Shown: one piece after another, positions 24,716 to 35,997 of the stretch | Numbering within the stretch: position 1 is the stretch's first letter | How the letters are laid out: every line of letters starts with the position of its first letter | Assembly (NCBI GenBank): GCA_030267565.1 | Contig: BRXU01000004.1 | Location: 1,169,501-1,233,500, forward strand | Direction of reading: 5' to 3' | DNA: 64,000 bases | DNA from: Pleodorina starrii | Lineage: Eukaryota; Chlorophyta; Chlorophyceae; Chlamydomonadales; Volvocaceae | The notes under the pieces: generated by a model | Seen by the model: only the letters and a program-made list of their open reading frames with translations | Database searches by the model: none | What the model was told of the DNA's origin: nothing | Program-made: the position numbers and the translations under genes

Positions 24716-26720
24716 ATGCAACAAAAGGTAGCGAGTCTCTCGCAGCGAAGCTGTCAGCATCCATCGTCCCCTTTGTCACGCCAGCCGGCCTCCGGACGAG
24801 CAGCGATCCCGCAGCAGAGCCGCGCCTTCCGGCGCGGCGCGCCGGGGGCACCGGGCCTGCGGCCGCCGTCGCGGCCGCACCACAAACCGCAACACCCGCA
24901 CAAATCCACCCCCCCGGCGCCGGACCTCTCCTCCTGCACCCTCGGCCGGCGGCCCGACGTCTTCAACGGCGACGCCGCCCGCCTGCCGCCCTTCCTCCCC
25001 AACCTCCAAACACCCACCATCACCACCGCCCGCCCAAACGCCGCCGACTCAACTCCCAGCCGCCCAGGGCCCGCCAACCCCAGCCCCTCCTCCTCTCCCT
25101 CCGCCTCTCCCTCCGCCGGCGGCCCTGCACCAAACCCCGCGACGACTCCCGCAGCGCCCTCCGTTGGTGCCTCGCCGCCCTCCCAGCCTACCCCCGCTTC
25201 TCCCCATGAGGCGCCGGCGGCGCCGGCGCCGGCGCCGGTGGTGGTGCTGGTCGACGCCTGGTGCGCGCAGCTGCGGCACCTGCACCTAGCGGCGCAGCGG
25301 CTGCATCGGGACATGGACGCCGCCCTCCGCGACCTAGACTCCACCGACCTCAACCTCGCCACCCGACCCGACCTGCGCCAGGCGGAGCGGCTCCACAAGG
25401 TCCTCTCCGCCCACCTGTCCCTGCGGCCGTCAGCCGCCGCGGCGGCGGCGGCGCCCGGCGGCGGCGCCGGCAGCCTGCGCCGCAACCACCGCGACGTGGC
25501 CCTCATGGCGGCTGCGGTAGCAGCCAATGATGATGCTGAGGGTGATGGTGATGAGGCGGAGGAGGGGGAGTGGGATGGGGAGGGGGTTCAGGAGGTGGGG
25601 GGCGGCGACGGCGGGCTGCGTGCACTGCTGCGGCGGGTTGAGGCGGCCGCGGCGCAGCTGGCGGTCATCGGAGAGCGTCACGAGGCGGGGGCCTACGCGG
25701 CGCTGCGCCGCTTCTACTTTTCGCCGGATGAGCCGCTGCGGGCCATCTCACTGCGCTGCGAGCAGTATCGCCGACAGCTGGAACGGGCGGTGGAGGCGTG
25801 CGGGGCGGACAGCCCGCAGGTGGGTGGGGCGGGGAGCGGGGGGCCTGGGGGGCTGGGGCTGGGCGCGGTGTCGGCGCGGTAGACGGGCTGGGGGAGATGG
25901 GGGCCGGGTGCAACGCGCAGGCGTGTCTGTGTGGGCTCTGCCGTCGTACTGTGCCGTGCTTGTCGTCCCGCGCGGCTGTGCCACGCTCCCCTTGCGGCCC
26001 ACGTCACGTCATGTCAGGGGCGGCAGGGGTTGCAGAACATGCTCGTAGCTGGTAGTGTTGTGCGCCATGTGTGCACGCGTGTAGTACCGTGTAGTGAATG
26101 AGGCCCGTCCCACAGTGGACAACCACGACCCGACAGCGACCCAACAGCGACCCAACAGCGACCCACCACGCCCGGGTGTTGCGTGGCGGGTCCATGTGTC
26201 CTCGAGCCTGCCCATGCTGCGCCTGTCCACGTGGCCCCCCCCCCCCGGGCAGGTGGCGGCGCTGCTAGAGGAGATTGCTTCGGCGCTGTCCTCCCGCACC
26301 GTCATAGCCTTCCTGGAGCTGTACGACTGGAGTCGAGCCGGCGGGGGAGAAGAGGAGGAACCGCTGCCGCAGCTGCAGCCGCAGGCGGCGGCGGCGGCGG
26401 CTGCCGCCGCAGCGGCTCTTGCAGCCCTGACGGCGGCGGAGGCTGGGACGGCGCAGCGAGGGGGCGCGCCTGGGATGTCGGCCGAGGCCGGGGGTGCGGA
26501 ACACGGGCCCGGAGGGGGCGGCGAGGGGGGCGGGGGCGGGCGGGTGGGACGTCTGGCTGCCTCTGCGGCTGCGGACTATTGGGCGGTGCAGGAGCTGCGT
26601 CAGGAGTTGGAAGTGGTGCGGAGGGCGGCGGAGGCGGGCGGGGTGGCGCTGGGGGCGCTGCTGCGGCTGGCGGACAGCGTGCCGCCTCCGGAGGAGGAGG
26701 AGCGGGGGGCGGAGGGGTAA
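24716..26720 (+). CDS. Coiled-coil protein, tentatively Nup58-like (2 exons)
   Basis: Exon 1 24716-25819 starts ATG CAA CAA; exon 2 26253-26720 ends TAA. The intron is GT-AG, phase 0, and the product is 523 residues. Residues 1-150 are Pro/Ser/Ala-rich and low in complexity. A helical segment with VDAWCAQLRHLHLAAQRL and a following heptad-rich stretch comes next. A second helical block (RFYFSPDEPLRAISLRCEQY, then about 40 residues across the splice junction) and a C-terminal Glu/Ala-rich helix follow. The order of an FY-P-tyr/Arg-rich helix after a linker recalls the coiled-coil region of plant Nup58, but no FG repeats are present and this is a guess. The gene itself is well supported by continuous phase; its family is not. 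An in-frame upstream GTG exists, but no in-frame upstream ATG was seen. Confidence 0.6.
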
Positions 26721-28283
26721 GGAGGGCGAGGCCGCAGGGGAGTCAACTGTGGGTGTGAGGAAGGGGGTGTGGGCGGGTTGGTGGAAGGGCGGGTGCTGGC
26801 AGGCGGGCGGGCGGGCCAAGCGGAGGAGGTAAGACGGAAGGGTGGTCGACCTCCCGAGCCGGGAGGTCCCCGGGTAGGGGTCCCCGGTCCGACCGGGGCC
26901 CTGAACCGGGACATGACGGCGCAGGAGTTGGGGAGCGGCGTCCAGCGGGGCTCTCCCGTCTCCCTGGTGGTGCCGTACCGGTACGGTAGCTCTGAAAGGC
27001 CGCTTTGGGAATCCCCTTTGTTGGCAAGGCGCCAACATCTCCTCCTCCGACTACGTGCAAAGATGGGACTCGGGAAGTGACTCCCACCCAGCTGGGCTAC
27101 AGGGTGGGTGGGAGCGGGCTTGACCCCCCCTTCCCGTGAGGAAGCATGGCTGTTGTTCTCACCCCCTGAATTCGCTGTTGGTCTCAACTACGGTACTCGT
27201 TGCGCGGCGGAAAGGGGACACACACAAACAGCACCTCACGCGGGGGGGAAGGGGGGGAGGAAACTCAGAGCGCCTCACATACACACACACAGCCGCGAGA
27301 TCTCACACGCCACGTCCGATTACGGTTCGACCGGGCGCACTGGACCACGGCTTCCATTTCAATCCTATTTGAAATCTAATCTGATCTAATCTGATCTTGT
27401 GTAACCTAATCAAACCTAATCTACTCAAGGCAAAGCATTCCCCGTCGCCGCCTCGCTACCGGTACGCAACCGTGCGAAACTGCGAGACGATTCTTGTGCT
27501 GCCAAAGCTCGAAAAGAAATACTCCTGCCCCGGCTTTCCGCCCGAGCCACTGGGGGTGGTGAGCACCTCATGTAGCAAGCGGCGATCCAGATCCAGATCC
27601 AGATCCCAGAGGGACGCGTGTCGTACACGGGTGTCCGGTACCGGTACTGAAACCGTGAGACGGGCAGACGGCCCAGGAGGTACTCGCGGGGGAGGGGGCC
27701 CCGCGCGGGGGAGGTGGCCCCGGGCGGGGGAGGTGGGAAAGGGGCCGCCCGCCAGCCTCCGCCGGCAGCCCCAACCCCAACCCCAACCCCAACGCATTGT
27801 CATATGCCGGTACTGTGTGATCACAGACCTCAGGGTGAGAGAGCAACACCGGGCCGTGACCAGTTGCCCATGCGTGCACCCCACCCCATACCCACACATG
27901 TCAGGAAGCCCCCAGTTACGGGTGCGCTGCCTGTGCCACCACCAACACCCGCACCCGCACCCCCTGCAGGCTGCAGCCCCCCAATGCAGGTCTCGATCGC
28001 CAGCCACCGGGTGAAGGCCCCTAGGAAAGCTATTCCAAGCCTCGCCGCGCTTGGCCACCAAAACCCCAACTCGGCGCATTGCCCCCGGACGCCTCGCCCA
28101 CACCCCCACACACCCCCCACACAGGCTCACACACACTACGATACAGTGCAGTACGGTACGGTGCGGTACGGCACCCAGCGCTCTGCCCCTAAAACCCAGC
28201 ACGCATGCACGCATTCCCCCAAACGCCCCGTCCCCCTCCGCCCCCCCTTTCCTCTCAAGCGCGTTAGCCCTCATTCCCACAGC
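26721..28283. other. Convergent intergenic region with two hairpins
   Basis: The coiled-coil gene (plus) and the RimM gene (minus) end towards each other here. Two perfect 7-bp stems lie at 26849-26867 (loop 5) and 26882-26898 (loop 3), in the probable 3' untranslated region of the plus-strand gene. Short direct repeats follow: CTAATCTGAT near 27376-27396, GATCCA near 27586, CCCCAA near 27770. No further gene was recognised. Confidence 0.6.
27400..27404 (+). terminator. TGTAA polyadenylation signal
   Basis: TGTAA is the usual volvocine poly(A) signal. This is the candidate for the coiled-coil gene ending at 26720, and implies a 3' untranslated region of about 700 bases, normal for this group. 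Confidence 0.45.
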
Positions 28284-31200
28284 TCATTCCCGCCGCCGCC
28301 CCAGCCGCAAGCTGCCCGGCCGCCGCCGCAGACCCGGCCGCCGTCGCCGCCCGCCACCGCCACCGCTGCCGCCCTCCTCCGCCGCCGCCGCCTCTTCCTC
28401 TGCATCCGCGTCATCGTCCTCCTCCTCCTCCTCCCGGCCCGGCTTGGCTGCCGCTGCCGCCTCCCCTCCCTCTCCACCTCGCTGCTGCTTCTGCTGCTTC
28501 TGCTGCTGAAGCATCGCCGCCTCCCCCGCCAGCACCTCCCTCAGCTGAGCCAGCTTTTGAGCCTTGGCTGCGTCCGAGAGCGGCTGCGGGAGGGGCGGGG
28601 TGGTGGTGGTGGTGGTGGTGGGGTGGTGGTGGTGGTGGTGGTGGTGGTGGTGGTGGTGGTGGTGGTGGTGGGGTGGTGGTGGGTAATGAGGACGAGACCG
28701 CGACGGTGAAATGGACGCGGGAGGGGGGGAGGCGATGTCAAAGGGGACCAGAGGGGGTGTCGGTGGGAAATGCGTATCAAGAAGCCATGCCAGGTGGGGG
28801 TGTAGGACGGCGGTGGTTATGAAGACGGATGACTGCAAACGGTGTCGGCGGGGGGTGGGAGGGTTGCGGAACGCAGAGACGGAGCGAACGCCGTCAGGTG
28901 TGTGCCTGCCTGCCTGTCTGCCTGCCTGCAGAATGCGGGTGCAGTGCAGCATTAGGGTGCCGGGCAGGTCACACGACAAGGCGGGTGGGCGGGCGGGCGG
29001 GCGGGCGGGTCGGGCTCCGTCACCTTCCCTGCAGTCACGCTCCTTCCCCGGCCACCGGTACTCCCACCACCCGGGTGGGCCACGACTGCGCGATGTAGGC
29101 CCCCCGGGGCAAGGCCGCCTTTTGCGACCGCTGCCGAGTGGCGACGGTCCAGGAGGGGGTGGGCTTCACCAAAGGGCGCCGCACCGGAAGCGACAGATCC
29201 CACTCTCCCTCCCTTCCCTCCCTTCCCTTCCCCCCTCCCGAGTCCCGGGTCGCCCGTGGGAGCGGGGGACCGGGAGCGGCCTGGCATCTTGCCTTCTTGT
29301 TGTTTAGACTGTCAAGACAGACCAACTGCCGGACAACCCTAAACTCCTCCCGTTTCCCTCCCCCACGTCCCCCCCACGTCCTACGTCCCCACACCCCCGC
29401 ATCTCCTCACAACGCCCCCCGCCCCCCACCTTCTTCATCTTCTCCGCGGTGGCTAGCTCAAACAGCCCCTCGGGCGGCACCACCTCCAGACAGCGACTGG
29501 ACAGATCCAGCACCGGACAGATGGAGCGGGCGAAGGGGATCAGCACGTACCTGCACGGGGGGGGGGGCGAGGGGCGGGGGCCAGGGGCGCAGGGCGCAGG
29601 GGAGCGGGCGCGGGAGCGGGTTTTAGGGTAATGAAGATAAAACCGCAGTAGCGGGGCACGCAACGGGGCAGGGGGCCATGGTGGTGGGGAGGGGAGTGTT
29701 GAAGGCAGCGCAGGAGGGGCCAGGAGGGGTGGCGGGCGCAGCGGGAAGGGGGCGGGAAGCGAGGTGTGGTGCTGCCAGGAGCGGTGGAGGAATCCTCCGA
29801 AACCATCCCTCCTCCTCCTCCTCCTGCCCACATACGCACGCCCTCCACCCACCCGCTTCCCCAGTCACCACACCACGCCGCTCCACAACACGTCATCTCA
29901 TCACACCCACCCACCCACCCAGCCACCCAGCCACCCACCCAGCCACCCACCCACCCACCGTATTCTGGACTGCAAGATGTCCTCCTCGTTGGCCCTCAGC
30001 TTCACACGCAGCGTGTCGTGGGTGCCCATGCCGCTGAACATGTCCACCACCACACCCAGCATGCGCCGGCTGGCCTGGAGGGGGGGTTGGGGCGGGGGGT
30101 TGGGGGAGTGGAAGGCAGGAGGGCGGCGGTGGGGAGGGGCAGGGAGGGGGCCGGAGGGAGACGGCACCCCAGGGGGCGGGGTGGGCGGGGAAATAGGACA
30201 CCCGAACACACACACACGCACACGTATACACACATACACACACACACGCACACTCACACCTGGTCAATGACGGTGCAGCCAATTATGTCGGTGACGTAAA
30301 ACTCGTCCGGGTCTCGGAGCGCGTCCCGGTCGGCCGCCGCACACAAAACCAGGTAGCCGCGGAGGGATTCGGCCTGCGGGAGGGAGGAGGGGGGGTTTAT
30401 CCACGTATAGGCGGGGGTTGGGGGGTGTTCAGGGAGTGATATGCTCCTTTACATGAAAATGAGTCACTGCGGACGTTGTTGATCAAGCTGCTACCGCCGC
30501 TGAACCTCCGGAACTGTTATTTGTACCCCACCCATTCCCATACGTTGGGGGTTGGGGGGGTGTTCAGGGAGTGATATGGGAGGGGGGGGGTGGAAGGTGG
30601 ATCCACGTATAGGCCGGAGCCCGTAGGGGGGAGGGTACGGTAAGAAAAACGGTACCGCGGCGGAGCGATGTAGGCGATCGAGACCATAACAACCCACCCA
30701 CCCACCCAGCCCCACCTGCGTCCGGGTGGTCACCCCCTCCACGGTCACCATCCAGGCCTCCGTCCCCTTCCCCATCGGCCGGGCCTTGGCGCCCTTGCAA
30801 GTCACCTGGACAGGACAGGACGCAGAGACAGAGACAGAGACAGAGGCGGAGGCGGAGGCAGCGGTGGAGGCAGGCTCAGATGCGGAGGCGGAAGGAGAGA
30901 CAGCGGCGCCAGCGGGGGTGCAGTCGCCCCGGAAACACACACGCGTGTGTGTGTACATGTGTGTGTGTGTGGAGGCATACCGGTATGAGGAGGAAGCGAA
31001 CCTTCCCCCTCCCTCCTCGCGAAACGCCCCGCGCAAACACTGGATAACGAACCGCCGCCGCGACATGTCACTTGTGCGCTTGAGGTACGGCACGCTGACT
31101 CATGAGACCGGGCGCTGAGTCATAAGACCCCGGCCGGCGGCGGCACGGATACGGCCTGCGAGGACGATCAAAAACGGGGGCTCAGACCGTCAGACGCCGC

Positions 31201-33415
31201 TACCTCCCTCCACCTGCCCTTCCCGCACCGCTCTCCATCGCCGCCCCACCCTGCGGACCTCAAAACCGCAGCCGGGCAGTACGGCAGGTACGGCAAAACA
31301 CCCAGCCCCTCACCCCCTCACACACGCACAGATACACACACACACACACGTACCGATATGAGGGGCAGCGCATCAGGGTTGGCCCGGGCTGCCAGGCCCT
31401 GCGCCGAGGGCGGCAGCAGGTACAGCCTGAGGGGTGGCCGCAGAGGGGCGGGGGTATCCGCCGCCGCAGAGGGGCGGGGGGGGGGGGTTGACGTTGGGCC
31501 CGGAAAGAGGACGAGAGCGAGCGAGCGAGCGAGAGAGAGGAACAGGGTGGAGGCCACCCGGGCTGCCGATCGTCCGATGCGGGGAGCCGAGAGAGGGGGT
31601 GTGTGCGCCAAGCCGCCACCGCCGCAGCCGTGTGTTCCAGTGGAGGCGGAAAAGGCGGCGGGCGGGTGGGCGGGGCGGCCAAGCGAGGCCGGAGTGCATT
31701 GGGGGAGGGGGGAGTGTCGGGCCCACGCCCGGGGCTAAAGGGGGGCAAGGGCCAGGGCCTGGGGTCTGGGGGCCAGCTTGTGGGGCAGGTGGGGGCCGTC
31801 TTGGTACCCCGGAGGGGAGGGAGGGAGGGGACTGCGGCCATTCCAAAGGACAGAGCCGAGTCCGGACGGACCGGGCAGAGCCTCCATCCCCCACAGGGAC
31901 CCGCAGACAGCGCTCGCCCGCGCACTTACAACCCCCTCCCCCCCTCCGCCATCCACCCCACCCCTCCACTCCCAGCCGCACCCTGCGCACTTCCCTTCCG
32001 CCAATTGAATGCGCGGATGGGCAGTTCCCCGACCCCCGGCCCCCGCCCACGGCGCATTGGATCACACGTGCCCTCCCAACCCCCCTCCAGGTGCCCCCCG
32101 AGCTGCCGCTGCGAGGGCCGAGTCGCCACCCACCCACCTACCCACCCACCCACCCACCCAGATTCGTGCCGTGCGCACAGCCACTTACGCAGCCGCGCAG
32201 CCATGCAGCAGCACACCGCCGCGTTTCACGGTTGGCACGATACCCATGCCCCCATGCGGCCATGCGGCCATGCCTCCTTCCCGGCCCCGCCCGCATCGCA
32301 AGCCGGCCCACCAGCCGTACCATGCCGTACCATGCCGTACCTTCTTCCCACCCGGAACCTCTTGGCGGGCTGGTCAGTGGACAGCTCCAGTCGCAGCTCC
32401 CCCCGCACACCGTGGGCACCCGCCACCCGGCCCACCTCCACGTAATCATCCTGCCGGGTGGGCGGGGGCCGGGGGCGGGGGGGGCGGGGTCAGGGAGTGA
32501 TTTGCGGGAGGGGGTTATCCCCGTATAAGGGGAAAGAAAGATGATGAAGAAATGATGACGCGGTCATCGGGGGCGGAGGGGGAGGGTTTGGGGGATGGGG
32601 CGGGGGGGGGGGGTTGAGCGTCGAATGGCGTCACAGGGGCCGTGAACGCAGTCGCGGGTTTGCGAAACCGTTGCACTGGCTGCAGCAACTCCCGCCAATC
32701 CGGAACCAGAGTCTAGCGCGGGGGGTGAGGCAGGAGGGGGGCAGCTTCCCCCCCCGGGTGTGTTGTCCAGGATCGTGGGTGATGCTCCGGCCGCCCACAA
32801 CCGGGCCCGCCCCTGGAAAACTCGGAGGCCGTGTCCCCCCCGGCCCCGCTCCGCGGCACGGGCGGGTCCTCAGGCGGCTCTGCGGAACGAGCACGGGGGC
32901 CCGGGAAGGACCCTGTCCCCCGTCGGCAGTAGTCTGGGCCCTCCTGGGCGAGAAGCTCTGGCTCTGGCTCCGGAGCCGACATACGGCATGTGGAATGACG
33001 ATCGGCCCGAGGCGCCGGAGGCGCCAAACCAGCGTGCCGTGCGTGTGTATGTGTGTGTGCGTGTGTGTGGCAATTTAGGGTTGTGCATGCCGAGTGCGGA
33101 AGTGGATGCGTTGTGTGGGTCGTGGTGGCGCACCTCAATGAAGGGGAGCGTGCCCAGGAGGCCGTGGGCCGGCTGCTGCTGCTGCTGGGGAGGAGGCGGG
33201 CTGGGGGCGCTGGCGGGCGGTCGTGCGCCGGCAGCGGCGGCCACCGTCACCGGGCGCCAGGTAGGGGAGCGTAGTCCGGCGGAGGCGCTCGGGGGGGCGT
33301 GCTGGATGATGGTGTGGGCCGCGCGTTGCGTATGCCGGGTGGACGCCGGGCAGATGCGTCGCCGGACGGCCAGCGACGTTTCGCACCCGCGGTGCGCTAG
33401 CTGCCCATAAGCCAT
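28284..33415 (-). CDS. Organelle-targeted 16S rRNA maturation factor, RimM family
   Basis: Exons on the minus strand: 33415-33134, 32450-32341, 31426-31354, 30805-30716, 30373-30260, 30074-29959, 29550-29430. They join in phase to 302 residues. A last exon 28583-28284 (99 residues, Gln- and Glu-rich, then Arg-rich, stop TGA) fits by phase but is less certain. Residues 1-94 are Arg/Ala/Ser-rich with few acids, like a plastid or mitochondrial transit peptide. Residues 95-185 match the RimM N-terminal domain (VEVGRVAGAHGVRGELRLE, then TVEGVTTRTQAESLRGYLV across exons). Residues about 205-290 match the PRC-barrel domain (EFYVTDIIGCTVID, VLIPFARSICPVLDL). RimM binds S19 and assists late 30S assembly; here the target would be organelle ribosomes. 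In Arabidopsis a RimM domain is fused to a pyrophosphorylase-like region, which I do not see here. Confidence 0.85.
28599..28686. repeat. (GGT)n microsatellite
   Basis: About 28 GGT triplets with a few extra G. On the minus strand it is a CCA-rich tract just upstream of the acceptor of the putative last RimM exon (begins 28583). Translation of the repeat as poly-His or poly-Thr is not meaningful. Confidence 0.9.
30200..30260. repeat. (CA)n-rich tract in a RimM intron
   Basis: Imperfect CACA/CACG dinucleotides that reach the donor site after the exon 30373-30260 on the minus strand. Similar CA/GT tracts occur at 30940-30975 and 31318-31350 in neighbouring introns. Confidence 0.85.
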
Positions 33416-33560
33416 CTTTGACGGATAATGACTGTACTCTTAAGTAAAGGACACGGAAATAACACGTCAAAGTAGCTTCTTTGCGGCGGCGCTCGGAAAT
33501 GCGAGCACTGGCGTCCACGAATTGTCCTAGGAAGGATATATTTACCGCTATTGTAACAAC

Positions 33561-34250
33561 CGAATTTGGTGCTCTGAACCAAAAGAGGTATATGTCCCCG
33601 GGAACGAGAGTGGGACCCGATACAGCAGTAGAGCTAGAAGGCAGTAAAAGGCAGTACCAGGAATGCACGCAAACGCGAAGCTGCTGATGCTCACTGCACA
33701 CTTACGGCTGCCGTAGGGGAGGCGGAACAGGATGAGGAACGGAGTGCACAAAAAAGGCCGGGCAGGGAAACGACCAAAACTGCAACGGTCACCAACGACC
33801 ATCATAACGCGACCACGTCCGAAAATTGATGCACAGGAGTAGTGGACGCGTTGCATTGTCCATGTTCATTTCCCTTGCCCTTGGGCAAGGGCAATGAAGT
33901 ACCGTAGAAGGATGGGTGGGACAACGATACGCGTATAACTTACATTAACATTGAAGGGTATGCATAATATGGTTAAATGTGAACACAAGAAGCCGAAGGT
34001 GAAACATCTACAAGACAGTTCACCGCCAGTACAAGGCCAACAGAGGCCCGAGAATGTGGCAACAGGTGGCAAGCGGAGTACAAGCAGAGTATATGCAGGG
34101 AACGTCGGGACAAGGCACCACAGTAGGTGGCATGAGGTGTCAGAAGGCCCGCGAACACCAGCGCACGCGGACGGAAGGAGTGCAACCTTGAGCGCCGGGA
34201 CAGCAGCACAGCACTTGCCAGGGCGAGACACCACATTCCAGTAACGCAAC
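33561..34250. mobile_element. Dispersed repeat, family 1, copy 1
   Basis: About 690 bp alignable by eye with 52780-53380 in the same orientation. Shared blocks include GAACCAAAAGAGG followed by TATGTCCC, GCAGTACCAGGAA, CATAACGCGACC, AGTAGTGGAC, and at the right end CACTTGCCAGGGCGAGACAC. It contains a 9-bp palindromic stem near 33867-33888. Both copies also keep a partly similar minus-strand frame (words PFLILFRL and PGTAFY), so a former coding function is possible. Element class unknown. Confidence 0.75.
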
Positions 34251-34700
34251 GTCTAACTTAGCCCCTGGCGCCCGTAATGTAGGTCGGTGTGATAGGTAGA
34301 TGTTGTCGTTGGGGAATTGGTGCTGGGATGGCAAGTTTGATGCGAGAATGGAGTTGCATCAATGCATTACTGAATACGATGCGTCGTATGCATACCGTAA
34401 TAGGTTTCCAAGCGTTGGGCCCGGCGGGGGGTAGGGGGGCTGCTGCCTCCCTCCCCCAGGCCCCCTTCCCCCCGCTGGTGGGGGGCGAGGGGCTGCCGCC
34501 CCCCATCCCCCCACACCCCCCTTCCCCCCGCGCACTCTGAATTGCAGTGTCCATGCTAACCGCGAAATGGTGCACGTCCTTAGGCCAAGTGCAGTGGTGC
34601 ATTAGATCGTTTTACGGTATGATTGAAGAGAAAAGGAAGGCGACCTCGGTCTCAAAACGTTCATGTTTCACAAGCATGAATGCAAACAAAATTCATTTGC

Positions 34701-34842
34701 GGCTTGGCGTCCAACAACCACTTTGCCACTCATAGTTTGTCCCTTAAAATTGTTGTTATTTTAATATGCGTCAAGGCCGTCGGACCGGCTAGCAGAACTG
34801 TGGTGTGGTCACGGAACAATGTTCGCTATGCAATTATTTGGA
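34701..34842. repeat. Dispersed repeat, family 2, copy 1
   Basis: About 140 bp similar to 43722-43868 in the same orientation. Both begin GGCTTGGCGTCCAACAACCA and share AATATGCGTCAAG, CGGACCGGC and TGTGGTGTGGTC. The second copy lies inside the insertion that splits the LINE endonuclease, so this family marks a mobile or recently moved sequence. Confidence 0.75.
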
Positions 34843-35985
34843 TGTCGGAAAGATGAGGCGCCGCCATCTAAATATTTATAATTGACGAAAACGGTACAAT
34901 ATGGAATGAACAGAGGCCTACAGAAGTTCCGGATGCGTTGGAGCGAGTGAGCCTCAGACCACGGACTCAGTCGAACCTCTTTCATACTGATACATACACT
35001 ATTGATTTTAAAGGTTCTAATACATTATTACGAGTATTAAGGACTATTAATGGGCCTTTATAGTATATCCAGCCATCAAGGTTGGTCGTCACTCCGCCGG
35101 GCGGCCAGCCAGCCAGGCAGCCACGAACAGGGCCAACACCCCCACGCAACAGAGATTCAAATTCCATACAAGCTTCAGTGCTACTGCCCTCGCGAGGTCG
35201 CTTGGAAGTGTCAAATCGTTATACGCGATTAATGCCGGTCTGTCGGCTCGGTGGCAGGCGTCCTGAGGACGCAGGTTGCTCGTTCTGTACTTGCAGTCGC
35301 CCCTCTCTTGTTTGTCTGGTTTCGTTCTTCGTGCGTCTGGACCTCTTGCAGGCCCTGTGCTTGTGGGGCTATGTTTTCTGCTTTTTCCCACTTTGAGTGT
35401 TGTGCGGGCTTGGTGCTGGTGGGCCTTGGAGGCTTGGCTTTCGGCACCCCTCCGTGGGTGCCCCTGGGGTAGGATGAACAGTCCGTCTAGCATGTACGGC
35501 TAGCAACCGATATGCACATCGGTTCCCCTTGTAATCCTTGCATTCGAAATACGAGTGAATGAGGAACCGCGGAGGGCAGCCGTAAAGCAGCGTGACTGCG
35601 CGAGAGTAAGGGCTACCCCGCGACGCACGGCCGAGAGGAAAGGAGCATTAGTACACGCCAGCACACCCGTGCTTCCGACGGAGCGAACACGGCTGCGCTC
35701 GCGCTAGGCTGTAGGTAGCTACGGTTGCTGCAAGAAATAAAGCGTGTTACAGAGCAAGTCTCACGCATAGCCTGGCCGCAGCAAGCCTGGCAGCGCGCGG
35801 TGACGAAGACCTACCTGCTGCGGGTTGCAGTTCAGAATGTGCGAGCACGCGCTCTCGCGCGATTGCTGGAAGGGCGCCGACTCGAGGATGCGTTGTTGGA
35901 CACATCGCACATCGTCATACGGCCGTACAACAAGCGCACACCGCCATCGCCGTATAACAAGCGCAGGTCAACCTGCATATGACGC
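34843..35985. other. Non-coding stretch before the pherophorin pair
   Basis: AT-rich to about 35080, then mixed. No gene is supported. It contains a 7-bp hairpin (35505-35524) described separately, and a CTTGTAATCC block (about 35529) that could be a poly(A) signal of an element ending here. The open frame 35725-35982 directly before the pherophorin-like sequence shows no pherophorin motif and no match in the mirrored copy. Confidence 0.45.
35505..35524. repeat. Hairpin AACCGAT-6-ATCGGTT
   Basis: Perfect 7-bp stem with a 6-base loop containing TGCAC. A near-identical hairpin, also with TGCACA in the loop, is at 57931-57950, which suggests a shared structural part of a repeat family. Confidence 0.7.
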
Positions 35986-35997
35986 AAGATGTCGACG

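Noticed and set aside
29040..29170. Candidate extra RimM exon between 29430 and 28583
   Set aside because: Possible splice sites exist but no choice keeps phase 0 on both sides without a stop or gives RimM-like sequence.
35725..35982. Open plus frame immediately before the pherophorin-like sequence, considered as its first exon
   Set aside because: No signal peptide, no pherophorin motif, and the mirrored copy has no equivalent.
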